Assembly (NCBI GenBank): GCA_012515825.1 | Contig: JAAYXQ010000025.1 | Location: forward strand, 1-43,758 | DNA length: 43,758 nt | Source: Fibrobacter sp. | GTDB lineage: Bacteria; Fibrobacterota; Fibrobacteria; Fibrobacterales; Fibrobacteraceae | Direction of reading: 5' to 3' | In this document: positions 1-7,751 of the stretch, piece after piece | Layout: each line of letters opens with the position of its first letter | How positions within the stretch are numbered: the first letter of the stretch is position 1 | Made by a program: the position numbers and the translations under genes | Notes under the pieces: generated by a model | Databases searched by the model: none | The model's input: only the letters and a program-made list of their open reading frames with translations | What the model was told of the DNA's origin: nothing

Positions 1-308
1 CGATCAGCAGCGGAAACACCTGTTGTACAGCCTTCAATTTTATCCACCATGATGGTAAAAGGTGTTCCCAAAATAGAAGTATTTTCTTGTGTTTGGCGAG
101 TTAAACCTAGAGCTTTACATCTGGAGATAGATAAAGGAGCACAAAGCACGCCACGACCTTCTTTTAACATAAAATTAACGGCTTCGGGCGTCACTTTTTC
201 TGCTGCGATTATAAAATCACCTTCATTTTCACGATCTTCATCATCCACGACGATCAGAAATTTTCCGTTTCGGAAATCCTCAATCGCTTCTTCAATTGTA
301 TTAAGCAA
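1..308 (-). CDS. ribB: 3,4-dihydroxy-2-butanone 4-phosphate synthase (RibB or RibBA), N-terminal part
   Basis: Makes 3,4-dihydroxy-2-butanone 4-phosphate from ribulose 5-phosphate for riboflavin synthesis. The first ~102 residues are visible; the gene runs off the left edge, so it cannot be seen whether a GTP cyclohydrolase II domain (RibA) is fused behind it, as in many bacteria. The acidic active-site loop DDEDRENEGD lies near residue 22, followed by FMLKEGRGVLCAPL and, close to the edge, the GCTTGVSAAD segment, all typical of DHBP synthases. The best start is TTG at 308, which overlaps the end of ribE by 8 bases and has AAGGAAG about 6 bases upstream; no ATG fits. The overlap with ribE implies one transcript and translational coupling. 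Confidence 0.88.
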   Translation of the reverse strand, partial: MLNTIEEAIEDFRNGKFLIVVDDEDRENEGDFIIAAEKVTPEAVNFMLKEGRGVLCAPLSISRCKALGLTRQTQENTSILGTPFTIMVDKIEGCTTGVSAAD

Positions 309-900
309 GTTTCGCTTCCTTTAAATAATTTTCGACGTACTTCCCAATCATATCCACTTCGATATTGACAAGAGTACCTGTCTGCCAAGTGGCCAAATTT
401 GTTTTTAATAAAGTTTCAGGAATAATAGCAACAACGATCCCAAGCTCAGTCTTTTCTGCAACGGTTAAGCTTATGCCGTTTAAGGTAACAGAACCGCGAC
501 GAATAATATAACGTCGCAAATCACTTGGTATCTCAAGTTCGACTTCGATTCCCGTTTCTCGTTCCACGCGAGAGTGCACTTTGATCGCACTATCTACATG
601 CCCCATTACAAAATGCCCACCCATTAAACTTTGTGGTGTACATGGCAATTCCAAATTCACGAGATCGCCTACTTTAGTATCAATAAAAGATGTGTTTTTT
701 ACGGTCTGATGAATCAAACAAAAAGTGGCCTCATCTTCAGTACAATTTTCAATAGTCAAGCAAACGCCATTATTTGCAACGCTATCTCCCACCTTACTAT
801 CTTTAAAAAATTGTGAAGCAAAAAGACGCATAGATAAAGCATCTCCACGCCATTCGAGAGAAAGTATCTTTCCGGTTGCTTGAATAATTCCTGTAAACAT
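301..900 (-). CDS. ribE: Riboflavin synthase, alpha chain
   Basis: Converts two 6,7-dimethyl-8-ribityllumazine molecules into riboflavin and a pyrimidine. The 199-residue length fits the family. The protein starts with MFTGIIQATGKI, the diagnostic N-terminus, and has two lumazine-binding halves (about 1-97 and 98-195), each with a G-hinged beta-barrel pattern; the second half contains SVTLNGISLTV. It overlaps the downstream ribB start by 8 bases, so the two form a rib operon on the minus strand. The region upstream (901-1080) has no recognisable FMN riboswitch, so FMN control is not evident. Confidence 0.95.
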   Translation of the reverse strand: MFTGIIQATGKILSLEWRGDALSMRLFASQFFKDSKVGDSVANNGVCLTIENCTEDEATFCLIHQTVKNTSFIDTKVGDLVNLELPCTPQSLMGGHFVMGHVDSAIKVHSRVERETGIEVELEIPSDLRRYIIRRGSVTLNGISLTVAEKTELGIVVAIIPETLLKTNLATWQTGTLVNIEVDMIGKYVENYLKEAKLA

Positions 901-1080
901 ACGAGGTAAAATTAGAAAAAAAAAGAATGTCAGAGTAAAGAATGGAAAGAATCTCGCCTAAATTAAGTTAGTTTCTTCGCTTTACCCTATTGTTACTTTT
1001 AGCAACCCTTTTCTTGACCCTTGAAGTGAAACGATTATAGGGGCTTTCTTTTTTAGAAAATTATTTTTAAACAAAAAAAA

Positions 1081-1106
1081 TAGGGCCTTTTTTGAAAAAA
1101 GCCCTA
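1081..1106 (-). terminator. Rho-independent terminator of the ndk-frdCAB operon
   Basis: An inverted repeat (TAGGGC ... GCCCTA with a T6/A6 inner stem) is followed on the minus strand by a run of eight T (complement of 1073-1080). It sits 23 bases past the frdB stop. The plus-strand side lacks a T-run, so it acts on minus-strand transcription. Confidence 0.85.
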
Positions 1107-1128
1107 TTGATAATACTAGATAAAAGAA

Positions 1129-1911
1129 TTACATGTCTTCGCCGTAAACTTTTTCTGCATAAAGAGCTGTGGCACCTAGGTATTCGCGATTCATTTTTGC
1201 AATGAAATCTACGGTGATACTCTTAGGGCATGCTGCTTGACATTCGTAGAGATTAGAGCAGTTACCAAAGCCTTCTTTATCCATTTGTGCCACCATGGCA
1301 AGTACACGCTTTTTAGCTTCTACTTTACCTTGAGGCAAATAGCTTAAGTGGCTTACTTTTGCAGCTACAAAAAGCATAGCGGAAGAGTTCTTACAAGCGG
1401 CAACGCAAGCACCGCAACCAACACAAGCGGCAGCATCAAAAGCACGATCAGCTTGGTCTTTTGGTACAGCAATGGTCGCTGCATCTGGAGCAGAGCCTGT
1501 ATTCACGCTCACAAAACCACCAGCTTGGATAATGCGATCAAATGCAGAGCGATCTACAGCACAGTCCCGAATGACAGGAAATGCTGAAGCACGCCAAGGT
1601 TCAATTACAATGGTATCGCCATCTTTAAATTTGCGCATATGTAACTGACATGTGGTGATCGCATGGTCAGGCCCATGAGGCATACCATTAATCACGAGAG
1701 AGCACATACCACAAATGCCTTCACGACAGTCATGATCGAAAGCAAAACCTTCTTTACCTTCTTTCATTTGTTGTTCATTGACAGTGTCAAGCATTTCTAG
1801 GAAAGACATATCTGGAGAAATGCCACCTATTTTAACTGTTTCAAACTGTCCTTTCGATTTGGAATCTTTTTGACGCCAAATTTTCAGAGTCAAATTCATA
1901 TTACCACTCAT
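1129..1911 (-). CDS. frdB: Fumarate reductase/succinate dehydrogenase iron-sulfur subunit
   Basis: Electron-transfer subunit linking the flavin subunit to the membrane cytochrome. Of 260 residues, C62, C67, C70 and C88 form the [2Fe-2S] ligand set (CREGICGMC ... C). C163-x2-C166-x2-C169-x3-C173 with C218-x5-C224-x3-C228 carry the [4Fe-4S] and third clusters. All expected cysteines are present. The start ATG shares one base with the stop of the flavoprotein gene (TAATG), so translation is coupled. Sequence alone does not separate succinate dehydrogenase from fumarate reductase. A Fibrobacter-like succinate producer would run it as fumarate reductase, which is inference; sdhB is the alternative name. 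Confidence 0.93.
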   Translation of the reverse strand: MSGNMNLTLKIWRQKDSKSKGQFETVKIGGISPDMSFLEMLDTVNEQQMKEGKEGFAFDHDCREGICGMCSLVINGMPHGPDHAITTCQLHMRKFKDGDTIVIEPWRASAFPVIRDCAVDRSAFDRIIQAGGFVSVNTGSAPDAATIAVPKDQADRAFDAAACVGCGACVAACKNSSAMLFVAAKVSHLSYLPQGKVEAKKRVLAMVAQMDKEGFGNCSNLYECQAACPKSITVDFIAKMNREYLGATALYAEKVYGEDM

Positions 1912-3824
1912 TATTTATAACTCCGGGTCACAAGGTGAACGTTTTCAAATGTTAAAGGTTCTTTAGATAATTCAGGTTTTTGATTATTGCCCTTATATTC
2001 CCAAGCACCAACATAGCAGAATTTTTCATCATCGCGTTTTGCTTCGCCTTCTTCTGTTTGGCTTTCCTCACGGAAATGGCCACCACAAGATTCTTCACGA
2101 TGTAAAGCATCTTGAGCCATTAATTCACCAAATTCAAGGAAATCAGCTAAACGGCTAGCATGCTCAAGATTCTGGTTAAAGGATCCTTCACTGCCAAGAA
2201 CATTTACATTCTTCCAGAATTCTTCACGTAACTCAGGAATTAAAGCCAAGGCTTTCTCTAAGCCAGCTTTATTACGTCCCATACCTACGTTTTCCCACAT
2301 GATGTGGCCAAGTTCACGATGAATATCAGAAACAGTACGCTTTCCTTTAATATTTAAAAGCTTATGAATACGTTCTGAAGATTCTTTCTTTGAAACTTCA
2401 AATTCTTTTTCAGTAGAAGAAATTTTCTCAAGTTTTGTGCTTGCAAAATAACCACCAATGGTATAAGGAATCACAAAATAACCATCAGCTAAACCCTGCA
2501 TAAGAGCAGATGCTCCTAAACGGTTAGCACCATGATCAGAGAAGTTTGCTTCGCCAAGAACAAAGCATCCAGGAATAGTACTCATTAAGTTATAATCAAC
2601 CCATAGACCACCCATTGTATAGTGGACTGCAGGGAAAATACGCATAGGTACTTTATATGGATTCTCATCGGTAATCTTTTCGTACATTTGGAAGAGGTTA
2701 CCATACTTTGCACTGACAGCAGAAACACCTAAACGCTTGATGGCATCAGAGAAGTCTAAGTAAACAGCTAATTTAGATTGACCAACACCCATTCCGTTAT
2801 CGCAAACGTTTTTAGCATTACGGCTAGCTACGTCACGAGGCACTAAATTACCAAAGCTTGGGTATTTTTCTTCTAGATAATAAAATCTTTCTGATTCAGG
2901 AATTTGATCTGGAGAACGAGTGTCTCCAGCCTTTTTTGGAACCCAAACACGGCCATCATTTCGAAGAGATTCACTCATCAAAGTTAATTTAGACTGATGG
3001 TCTCCTGTGACAGGAATACAGGTTGGATGGATTTGAGTATAGCAAGGATTAGCAAATACAGCACCCTTTTTATATGCACTCCAAGCAGCAGAAACGTTAG
3101 AACCCTTTGCGTTAGTGGAGAGATAAAAGACGTTACCATAACCACCAGAGCATAGACATACGGCATCAGCTTCATGGCTTTCAAGTTCACCAGTAACGAG
3201 GTTGCGCACGATAATACCACGAGCCTTACCATCGATCACCACTAAGTCTTGCATATCGCGACGTGGGAACATTTTCACTGTTCCCTTAGCGACTTGGCGC
3301 ATCATTGCTTGATAAGCACCAATTAAAAGTTGTTGACCAGTCTGGCCACGAGCATAAAATGTACGTGAAACTTGAGCACCACCAAAAGAGCGGTTATCTA
3401 AAAGACCACCGTAATCTCTTCCAAAAGGAACACCTTGAGCCACACATTGGTCGATAATCAAATTTGAGCATTCAGCTAAACGATGAACGTTGGCTTCACG
3501 AGCACGGAAGTCACCACCTTTTACTGTATCATAGAATAAACGATATACGGAGTCGCCATCGTTAGTATAATTTTTTGCCGCATTAATACCGCCTTGAGCA
3601 GCAATAGAGTGAGCACGACGAGGACTATCTTGAATACAGAAAGCCTTAACGTTGTAGCCTAATTCACCAAGTGAAGCTGCAGCAGAAGCACCAGCAAGAC
3701 CTGTACCAACGACGATCACAGTAAACTTACGTTTGTTTGCTGGGTTTACAAGCTTCAATTCAAATTTATGACGAGTCCATTTTTCACTAATCGGACCACC
3801 TGGGATTTTAGAATCGAGAATCAT
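1911..3824 (-). CDS. frdA: Fumarate reductase/succinate dehydrogenase flavoprotein subunit
   Basis: Catalytic FAD subunit that interconverts fumarate and succinate at the inner face of the membrane. The 637 residues show the Rossmann motif VVGTGLAGAS (about 38-47), the covalent-FAD histidine H72 in HSIAAQGG, and the late FAD-contacting segment GANRLGASALMQG. Length and the spacing of these motifs match the long Bacteroides/Fibrobacter/Bacillus-type subunits. The ATG overlaps the frdC stop by one base (TAATG) and has a strong GGAGG eight bases upstream. It lies in the order C-A-B, typical of cytochrome b558-type complexes. Confidence 0.95.
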   Translation of the reverse strand: MILDSKIPGGPISEKWTRHKFELKLVNPANKRKFTVIVVGTGLAGASAAASLGELGYNVKAFCIQDSPRRAHSIAAQGGINAAKNYTNDGDSVYRLFYDTVKGGDFRAREANVHRLAECSNLIIDQCVAQGVPFGRDYGGLLDNRSFGGAQVSRTFYARGQTGQQLLIGAYQAMMRQVAKGTVKMFPRRDMQDLVVIDGKARGIIVRNLVTGELESHEADAVCLCSGGYGNVFYLSTNAKGSNVSAAWSAYKKGAVFANPCYTQIHPTCIPVTGDHQSKLTLMSESLRNDGRVWVPKKAGDTRSPDQIPESERFYYLEEKYPSFGNLVPRDVASRNAKNVCDNGMGVGQSKLAVYLDFSDAIKRLGVSAVSAKYGNLFQMYEKITDENPYKVPMRIFPAVHYTMGGLWVDYNLMSTIPGCFVLGEANFSDHGANRLGASALMQGLADGYFVIPYTIGGYFASTKLEKISSTEKEFEVSKKESSERIHKLLNIKGKRTVSDIHRELGHIMWENVGMGRNKAGLEKALALIPELREEFWKNVNVLGSEGSFNQNLEHASRLADFLEFGELMAQDALHREESCGGHFREESQTEEGEAKRDDEKFCYVGAWEYKGNNQKPELSKEPLTFENVHLVTRSYK

Positions 3825-4687
3825 TAACGGCCTCCGTTCATTTCAAAAACATAGGAAACTTGAGTATTTTCAATTGAAGAAGGCAAAATGAAAGCACCTT
3901 TTTCAGCCTCTTCCATCTTCTTTTGTTCTTCAAGCATTTTCTGCTTGCCAATATCTCTAGATTTTTCAATAAGATCTTGCGTTTCAGGCTTGTTCCCTAA
4001 AATAAAGGAAGCCACAGCGATCAAAGCAAAACCAAGAGCGACAACAACACTATAGACTATGCCAAGTAATTCAATAAATGGGGTCCACTTTTGGTGTGCT
4101 ATTCCCATAGTTTGGAAAGCAGAAGAAATCGCATGGAACAAATGAAGCCCAACAATAAACATACTTACAACATAAAAAGCAGAGAACTTAATATCTGCAA
4201 AAGCAATGATGGTGGTGAGCCACATATCACGGATTACTCTTCCATCAGCAACATCAGGACTCTGGTAGAAAAAGTATTCACCAAATTTTAAGGACATTAA
4301 GTGAGACACTAAAAAGAAAACAACAAATAAGCCAGACCAGATCATAGTGAAAGTAGCAAAAGTCTTTTTGCCTTTTCTAGCATTGACATCATAATCACTG
4401 CCACCACGAGCTTTTTTATTTTGAAGTTTTAATGTTACCGCTAAAAATACGTGTAAAATAAAAACAGCCATCATCACAGCTTCTACAGTATAGATAAAAG
4501 CTTTATGACCCGTTAGTAGTTCACAATAAGCGTTATAAGAGGCCTGAGCGGCAAGTGGATCCAAGTTGATTAACTGAATGTTACCAACCATGTGTCCTAG
4601 AATGAACATAGCAAGAATTGCTCCTGTGCATCCCATTATTTGTTTTTTGCCAATCGAGGATGTGATGTATTTAATTATCCATTCCAT
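3824..4687 (-). CDS. frdC: Fumarate reductase/succinate dehydrogenase cytochrome b558 subunit
   Basis: Membrane anchor that exchanges electrons with the quinone pool through two haems. About five hydrophobic segments are visible in 287 residues. Candidate haem ligands lie in or beside them: H32 (LGHMVGN), H79 (FILHVFLAV), H129 (LVSHLMSLKFG) and H182/H185 (GLHLFHAISS), the pattern of the dihaem single-subunit anchors. The soluble C-terminal tail (about 237-287) is charged and probably cytoplasmic. The gene starts 27 bases after the ndk stop, so ndk and frdCAB are probably co-transcribed. Confidence 0.9.
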   Translation of the reverse strand: MEWIIKYITSSIGKKQIMGCTGAILAMFILGHMVGNIQLINLDPLAAQASYNAYCELLTGHKAFIYTVEAVMMAVFILHVFLAVTLKLQNKKARGGSDYDVNARKGKKTFATFTMIWSGLFVVFFLVSHLMSLKFGEYFFYQSPDVADGRVIRDMWLTTIIAFADIKFSAFYVVSMFIVGLHLFHAISSAFQTMGIAHQKWTPFIELLGIVYSVVVALGFALIAVASFILGNKPETQDLIEKSRDIGKQKMLEEQKKMEEAEKGAFILPSSIENTQVSYVFEMNGGR

Positions 4688-4714
4688 TGATGTATCTCCT
4701 TAAAGTTCATTCAA

Positions 4715-5173
4715 TTATTTTGCCATCACACAACAAGCTTTTTGACTTGCTGCATCATAAGCGTAAATGTTTTCTTTTTCAAACCAAAAAGCTATTTCTC
4801 TAGCGGCACTTTCCACACCATCTGAACTGTGAACCACATTTTCAGTCATGGAAGGGGCAAAATCATGACGAATCGTTCCTGGTTCAGATTTAGCTGGATT
4901 TGTGGCTCCATTAATCGCTCTGACTTTTGCCACAGCATTTTCACCACCGAGCACAAGCATCACAGAAGGGCCTTTAGTCATATATTCTTCGAGTTCACCA
5001 AAAAAGGGCTTTTCCACGTGTTCAGCGTAAAAGCCCCTAGCGTCAGCAGAAGTCATCTGGTGCATTTTTATAGCACAAACAGATAATCTTGCACTCTCAT
5101 AACGTTCAATAATTCGCCCTACTAAGCCAGAGGCAACGCCATTAGGCTTAATCATAGCAAAAGTCATTTCCAT
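4715..5173 (-). CDS. ndk: Nucleoside diphosphate kinase
   Basis: Transfers the gamma-phosphate between nucleoside triphosphates and diphosphates through a phosphohistidine. The family N-terminus TFAMIKPNGV and the active-site loop around NVVHSSDGVESA are present; the usual HGSD reads HSSD here. An in-frame ATG exists at 5200, but the ATG at 5173 is preferred: it has AAAGGTGG five bases upstream and gives 152 residues, close to the normal length. The C-terminus carries extra residues ending ...KACCVMAK. It sits directly upstream of frdCAB in the same direction, an unusual pairing that suggests shared expression rather than shared function. Confidence 0.93.
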   Translation of the reverse strand: MEMTFAMIKPNGVASGLVGRIIERYESARLSVCAIKMHQMTSADARGFYAEHVEKPFFGELEEYMTKGPSVMLVLGGENAVAKVRAINGATNPAKSEPGTIRHDFAPSMTENVVHSSDGVESAAREIAFWFEKENIYAYDAASQKACCVMAK

Positions 5174-5251
5174 AAAATACCACCTTTTTGTGTTTCGCAA
5201 ATATAAGTAAAAATAGGAACCTAAAAATAGGTCCCTAAAAGAAGATTTTAT

Positions 5252-7675
5252 TTATTCGGCTTTTTTGTCAGAAATTGAACCTAAGGAATCGGTCTCCTCT
5301 ATTTTAGAAATTTTTTCCACAAGTTCTTGAGCCAATTTTCCATTAGATTCTATGTTCTTAATTAACCATTCCACAGACTCTTTGAGTTCACTTTTAGGAT
5401 ATTTCGTGATGAAATCCTTAAATAAAGGAAGAGCTAAGGAATCATTTTTTAAGTTTTCAGACAAAACAAAAGCTCTACTAAATAACGCTTTTTCTGAATT
5501 AGGATCTGTTGGCCAGAGACTATAATAGACTCTGTATTCAGACTCTGCATTGTTGTAACTTTCATTTTCATTGTCGATCGTTGCTATTTCAAAAGTTGCT
5601 TTCTTGTAGGCTGCTTCGTTATCTGGATAAAGAGAACGAATTAATTCATAATTAGCACGAGCTTCGTTTAGCTTACGATTATTATAGAATTGTTCTGCTT
5701 CTAAGAAGAGTGAATCAGAAGAAAAAATTGTTTTTAAAGCAGGCATCTTAGAATTAAAGACGGTTACCTTATACTTACTCCACATATCTCTTTCTAAACG
5801 TTTCCATTGATTACTTTCTTCAATTGAAGAAATATTTCTAAAGACCATTCCACGAGCAGCTTCAAAATCAGCAAAAGAACGATAAGCATCCATATTGAAA
5901 TAATATTCTCTCTTAAGAACAATTTCTGGTGTTTTTAAATAAATTTTCAGTTGTGGAATAAGTTCTTCAAAGGTGGCCGTAGGAGCAATCTTCGCACCAA
6001 CTTGATCAAAAACGGTTTTAAGATCTTCATCTGAAAATTCTTTTTTGAGTCTTAAAGAATCTTTAAAATATTGATTCGTGAGATCACGGCGAGTTTGACG
6101 CACAAAAGCCTTGTATTCCCATGATTGATCGAGATCAAAAGACTTCGCTTCCATTGCATATACAGCCCATTGAGTTAAAAAGTCTATCAAACGAGTGCGA
6201 TTAAAAGCAACACGTTGACTTTCTGGAATTTCATTACGAAGAGCAATTAAATCACTTTCTCTCACTAAAGGCTTACCTTGAGCAGTGACTAAAACAAACG
6301 AGGAATCCAGCTTTAGATTATCATCGTTCGCTATTTCATTTAAAACCGTAGAACGTACTCGATCAAAGGATTTTGGCTCTGCTGGGATTTCTTTTTCAAG
6401 ATAAAATACATGGTATTTTTGTGTTTTTGGTGCTTTTATAATAGAAGAAATAGTTCCTGCTGGTTTACCCGTAAACTCATCAAAAACTTGAGGAACAAGC
6501 CCTATACCATAAGGCATGCTATGACTTTTTTTAACACTCCCTACTAGACCTTCTTGTTCTTTTGTAAAAGTATTTTGAGATAATTCTGTTGCTTTTTTCT
6601 TAAAATCATCAAGAGAAGAAACCTGATCTAAAACATCTTTCTTTAATATAGCTGAATCGCTATGCTCTATATGATAAAGGCTATAGCCAGGTAATGTCTT
6701 ATATAATTCTATATGAGAATCATAATATTTCTTAGCTTCAGCGTCAGATATAGGCTGTTTTACAACGTCATATTTTTTCTCAAAACGTCGATAAGATTCA
6801 CGCATCATATCTCGAGTATAGTTATCAATAAACATACGATGAAGATCAGCCAAATGTTCTTCTAGAACAGCGGCCTTCGTTTCTTTTCTGGAAATCATTT
6901 GTACAGTATAAAAGGTGGAATCATTTAAGGAATCCACAACGGCAATGGTCTTAGGAACTGAATCCACAGGAAGAGCTGAATCGCCAAAAATAAATGGTTT
7001 TAATTCTTTTAGAGCTGTTAATTCATGATATATTTTTTCATTTACAACTGTACGATTAACTCCTTTGATTGAATCTATTGGAGTCTTTGCAAGAATAGCG
7101 GATTCAATTTTTGATGATTCTTTCTTGGTATCCGATTTAAAGAAATAAAGTTCTGCTAGAGCTGGTTCACTAAAATTAGATAAATTCTGTTCAATAAAAC
7201 GATTTACGGAATCAGCATTGGCCTCTATAAAAAGCTTTTGAGCCACACTTTTTCGAATATCATTAAATGTTTGAGTTGAATCCATGGGGAAGGAATCTTT
7301 ATTAGCCTCATAATACTTTTCAACTTCACTTTGCTTAAATCCAAACATTTCAAGAACATGATACTGCTGATAAACCATAGTCATTAGACGGTTATCCATG
7401 CGTTTGAGATCATCGTCCACTTTTGAAGCTATTCCAGGATACGTGGTACGAGCAACAGCAGCCATACCCTCGTTTAAAATAACTTGATTAAAAATGTCGG
7501 CAAAACGTGCGGATTTTTTTTCTGCATTAGCAAGTTTTTGTGATAATTCCACATCGGAAAGATATACCTTTTCACTCCCTATACGAGCGACTAACTCTTC
7601 TTTAGTCCCCAAAGAATTACACCCAACTAGGCTTAGTAAAGTAAAAGAAAGTAAAAGAATTTTTTTCGAATTCAT
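5252..7675 (-). CDS. Lipoprotein with parvulin-type peptidyl-prolyl isomerase domain and TPR-like C-terminus
   Basis: Probable periplasmic chaperone/foldase. The N-terminus has a signal sequence with lipobox LVGC, lipidated Cys at residue 19 from the chosen start. A PpiC/parvulin-like domain lies about 325-440: it starts near PGYSLYHIEHSD, continues through EGLVGSVKKSHSMPYGIG, and ends with the family's VFYLEKEIPAEPKSFDRVR strand-helix. A SurA/PrsA-like helical region precedes and follows it. Residues about 650-780 form TPR-like helix pairs (EARANYELIRSLYPDNEAAY, ALPLFKDFITKYPKSEL) like those in BamD/YbgF-type proteins. ATG 7675 is preferred over ATG 7687 because GAGG lies six bases upstream. 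It is divergent from tamB, supporting a role in outer-membrane protein biogenesis, but that is inference. Confidence 0.8.
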   Translation of the reverse strand: MNSKKILLLSFTLLSLVGCNSLGTKEELVARIGSEKVYLSDVELSQKLANAEKKSARFADIFNQVILNEGMAAVARTTYPGIASKVDDDLKRMDNRLMTMVYQQYHVLEMFGFKQSEVEKYYEANKDSFPMDSTQTFNDIRKSVAQKLFIEANADSVNRFIEQNLSNFSEPALAELYFFKSDTKKESSKIESAILAKTPIDSIKGVNRTVVNEKIYHELTALKELKPFIFGDSALPVDSVPKTIAVVDSLNDSTFYTVQMISRKETKAAVLEEHLADLHRMFIDNYTRDMMRESYRRFEKKYDVVKQPISDAEAKKYYDSHIELYKTLPGYSLYHIEHSDSAILKKDVLDQVSSLDDFKKKATELSQNTFTKEQEGLVGSVKKSHSMPYGIGLVPQVFDEFTGKPAGTISSIIKAPKTQKYHVFYLEKEIPAEPKSFDRVRSTVLNEIANDDNLKLDSSFVLVTAQGKPLVRESDLIALRNEIPESQRVAFNRTRLIDFLTQWAVYAMEAKSFDLDQSWEYKAFVRQTRRDLTNQYFKDSLRLKKEFSDEDLKTVFDQVGAKIAPTATFEELIPQLKIYLKTPEIVLKREYYFNMDAYRSFADFEAARGMVFRNISSIEESNQWKRLERDMWSKYKVTVFNSKMPALKTIFSSDSLFLEAEQFYNNRKLNEARANYELIRSLYPDNEAAYKKATFEIATIDNENESYNNAESEYRVYYSLWPTDPNSEKALFSRAFVLSENLKNDSLALPLFKDFITKYPKSELKESVEWLIKNIESNGKLAQELVEKISKIEETDSLGSISDKKAE

Positions 7676-7751
7676 TTGTATCCTCATGTAGAAGAACTAT
7701 TTAAAATAACTTGTCCAAAAAATATAAAAATCAGCTTTTTAGACAATTGAA

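Noticed and set aside
49..324. 91-codon open frame on the plus strand at the left edge
   Set aside because: The opposite strand encodes a clear DHBP synthase N-terminus across the same bases.
901..1080. FMN riboswitch upstream of ribE
   Set aside because: The conserved RFN blocks could not be found on the minus strand. A TATAAT (complement of 1034-1039) is present but lacks a convincing -35 at the right distance, so no promoter was called either.
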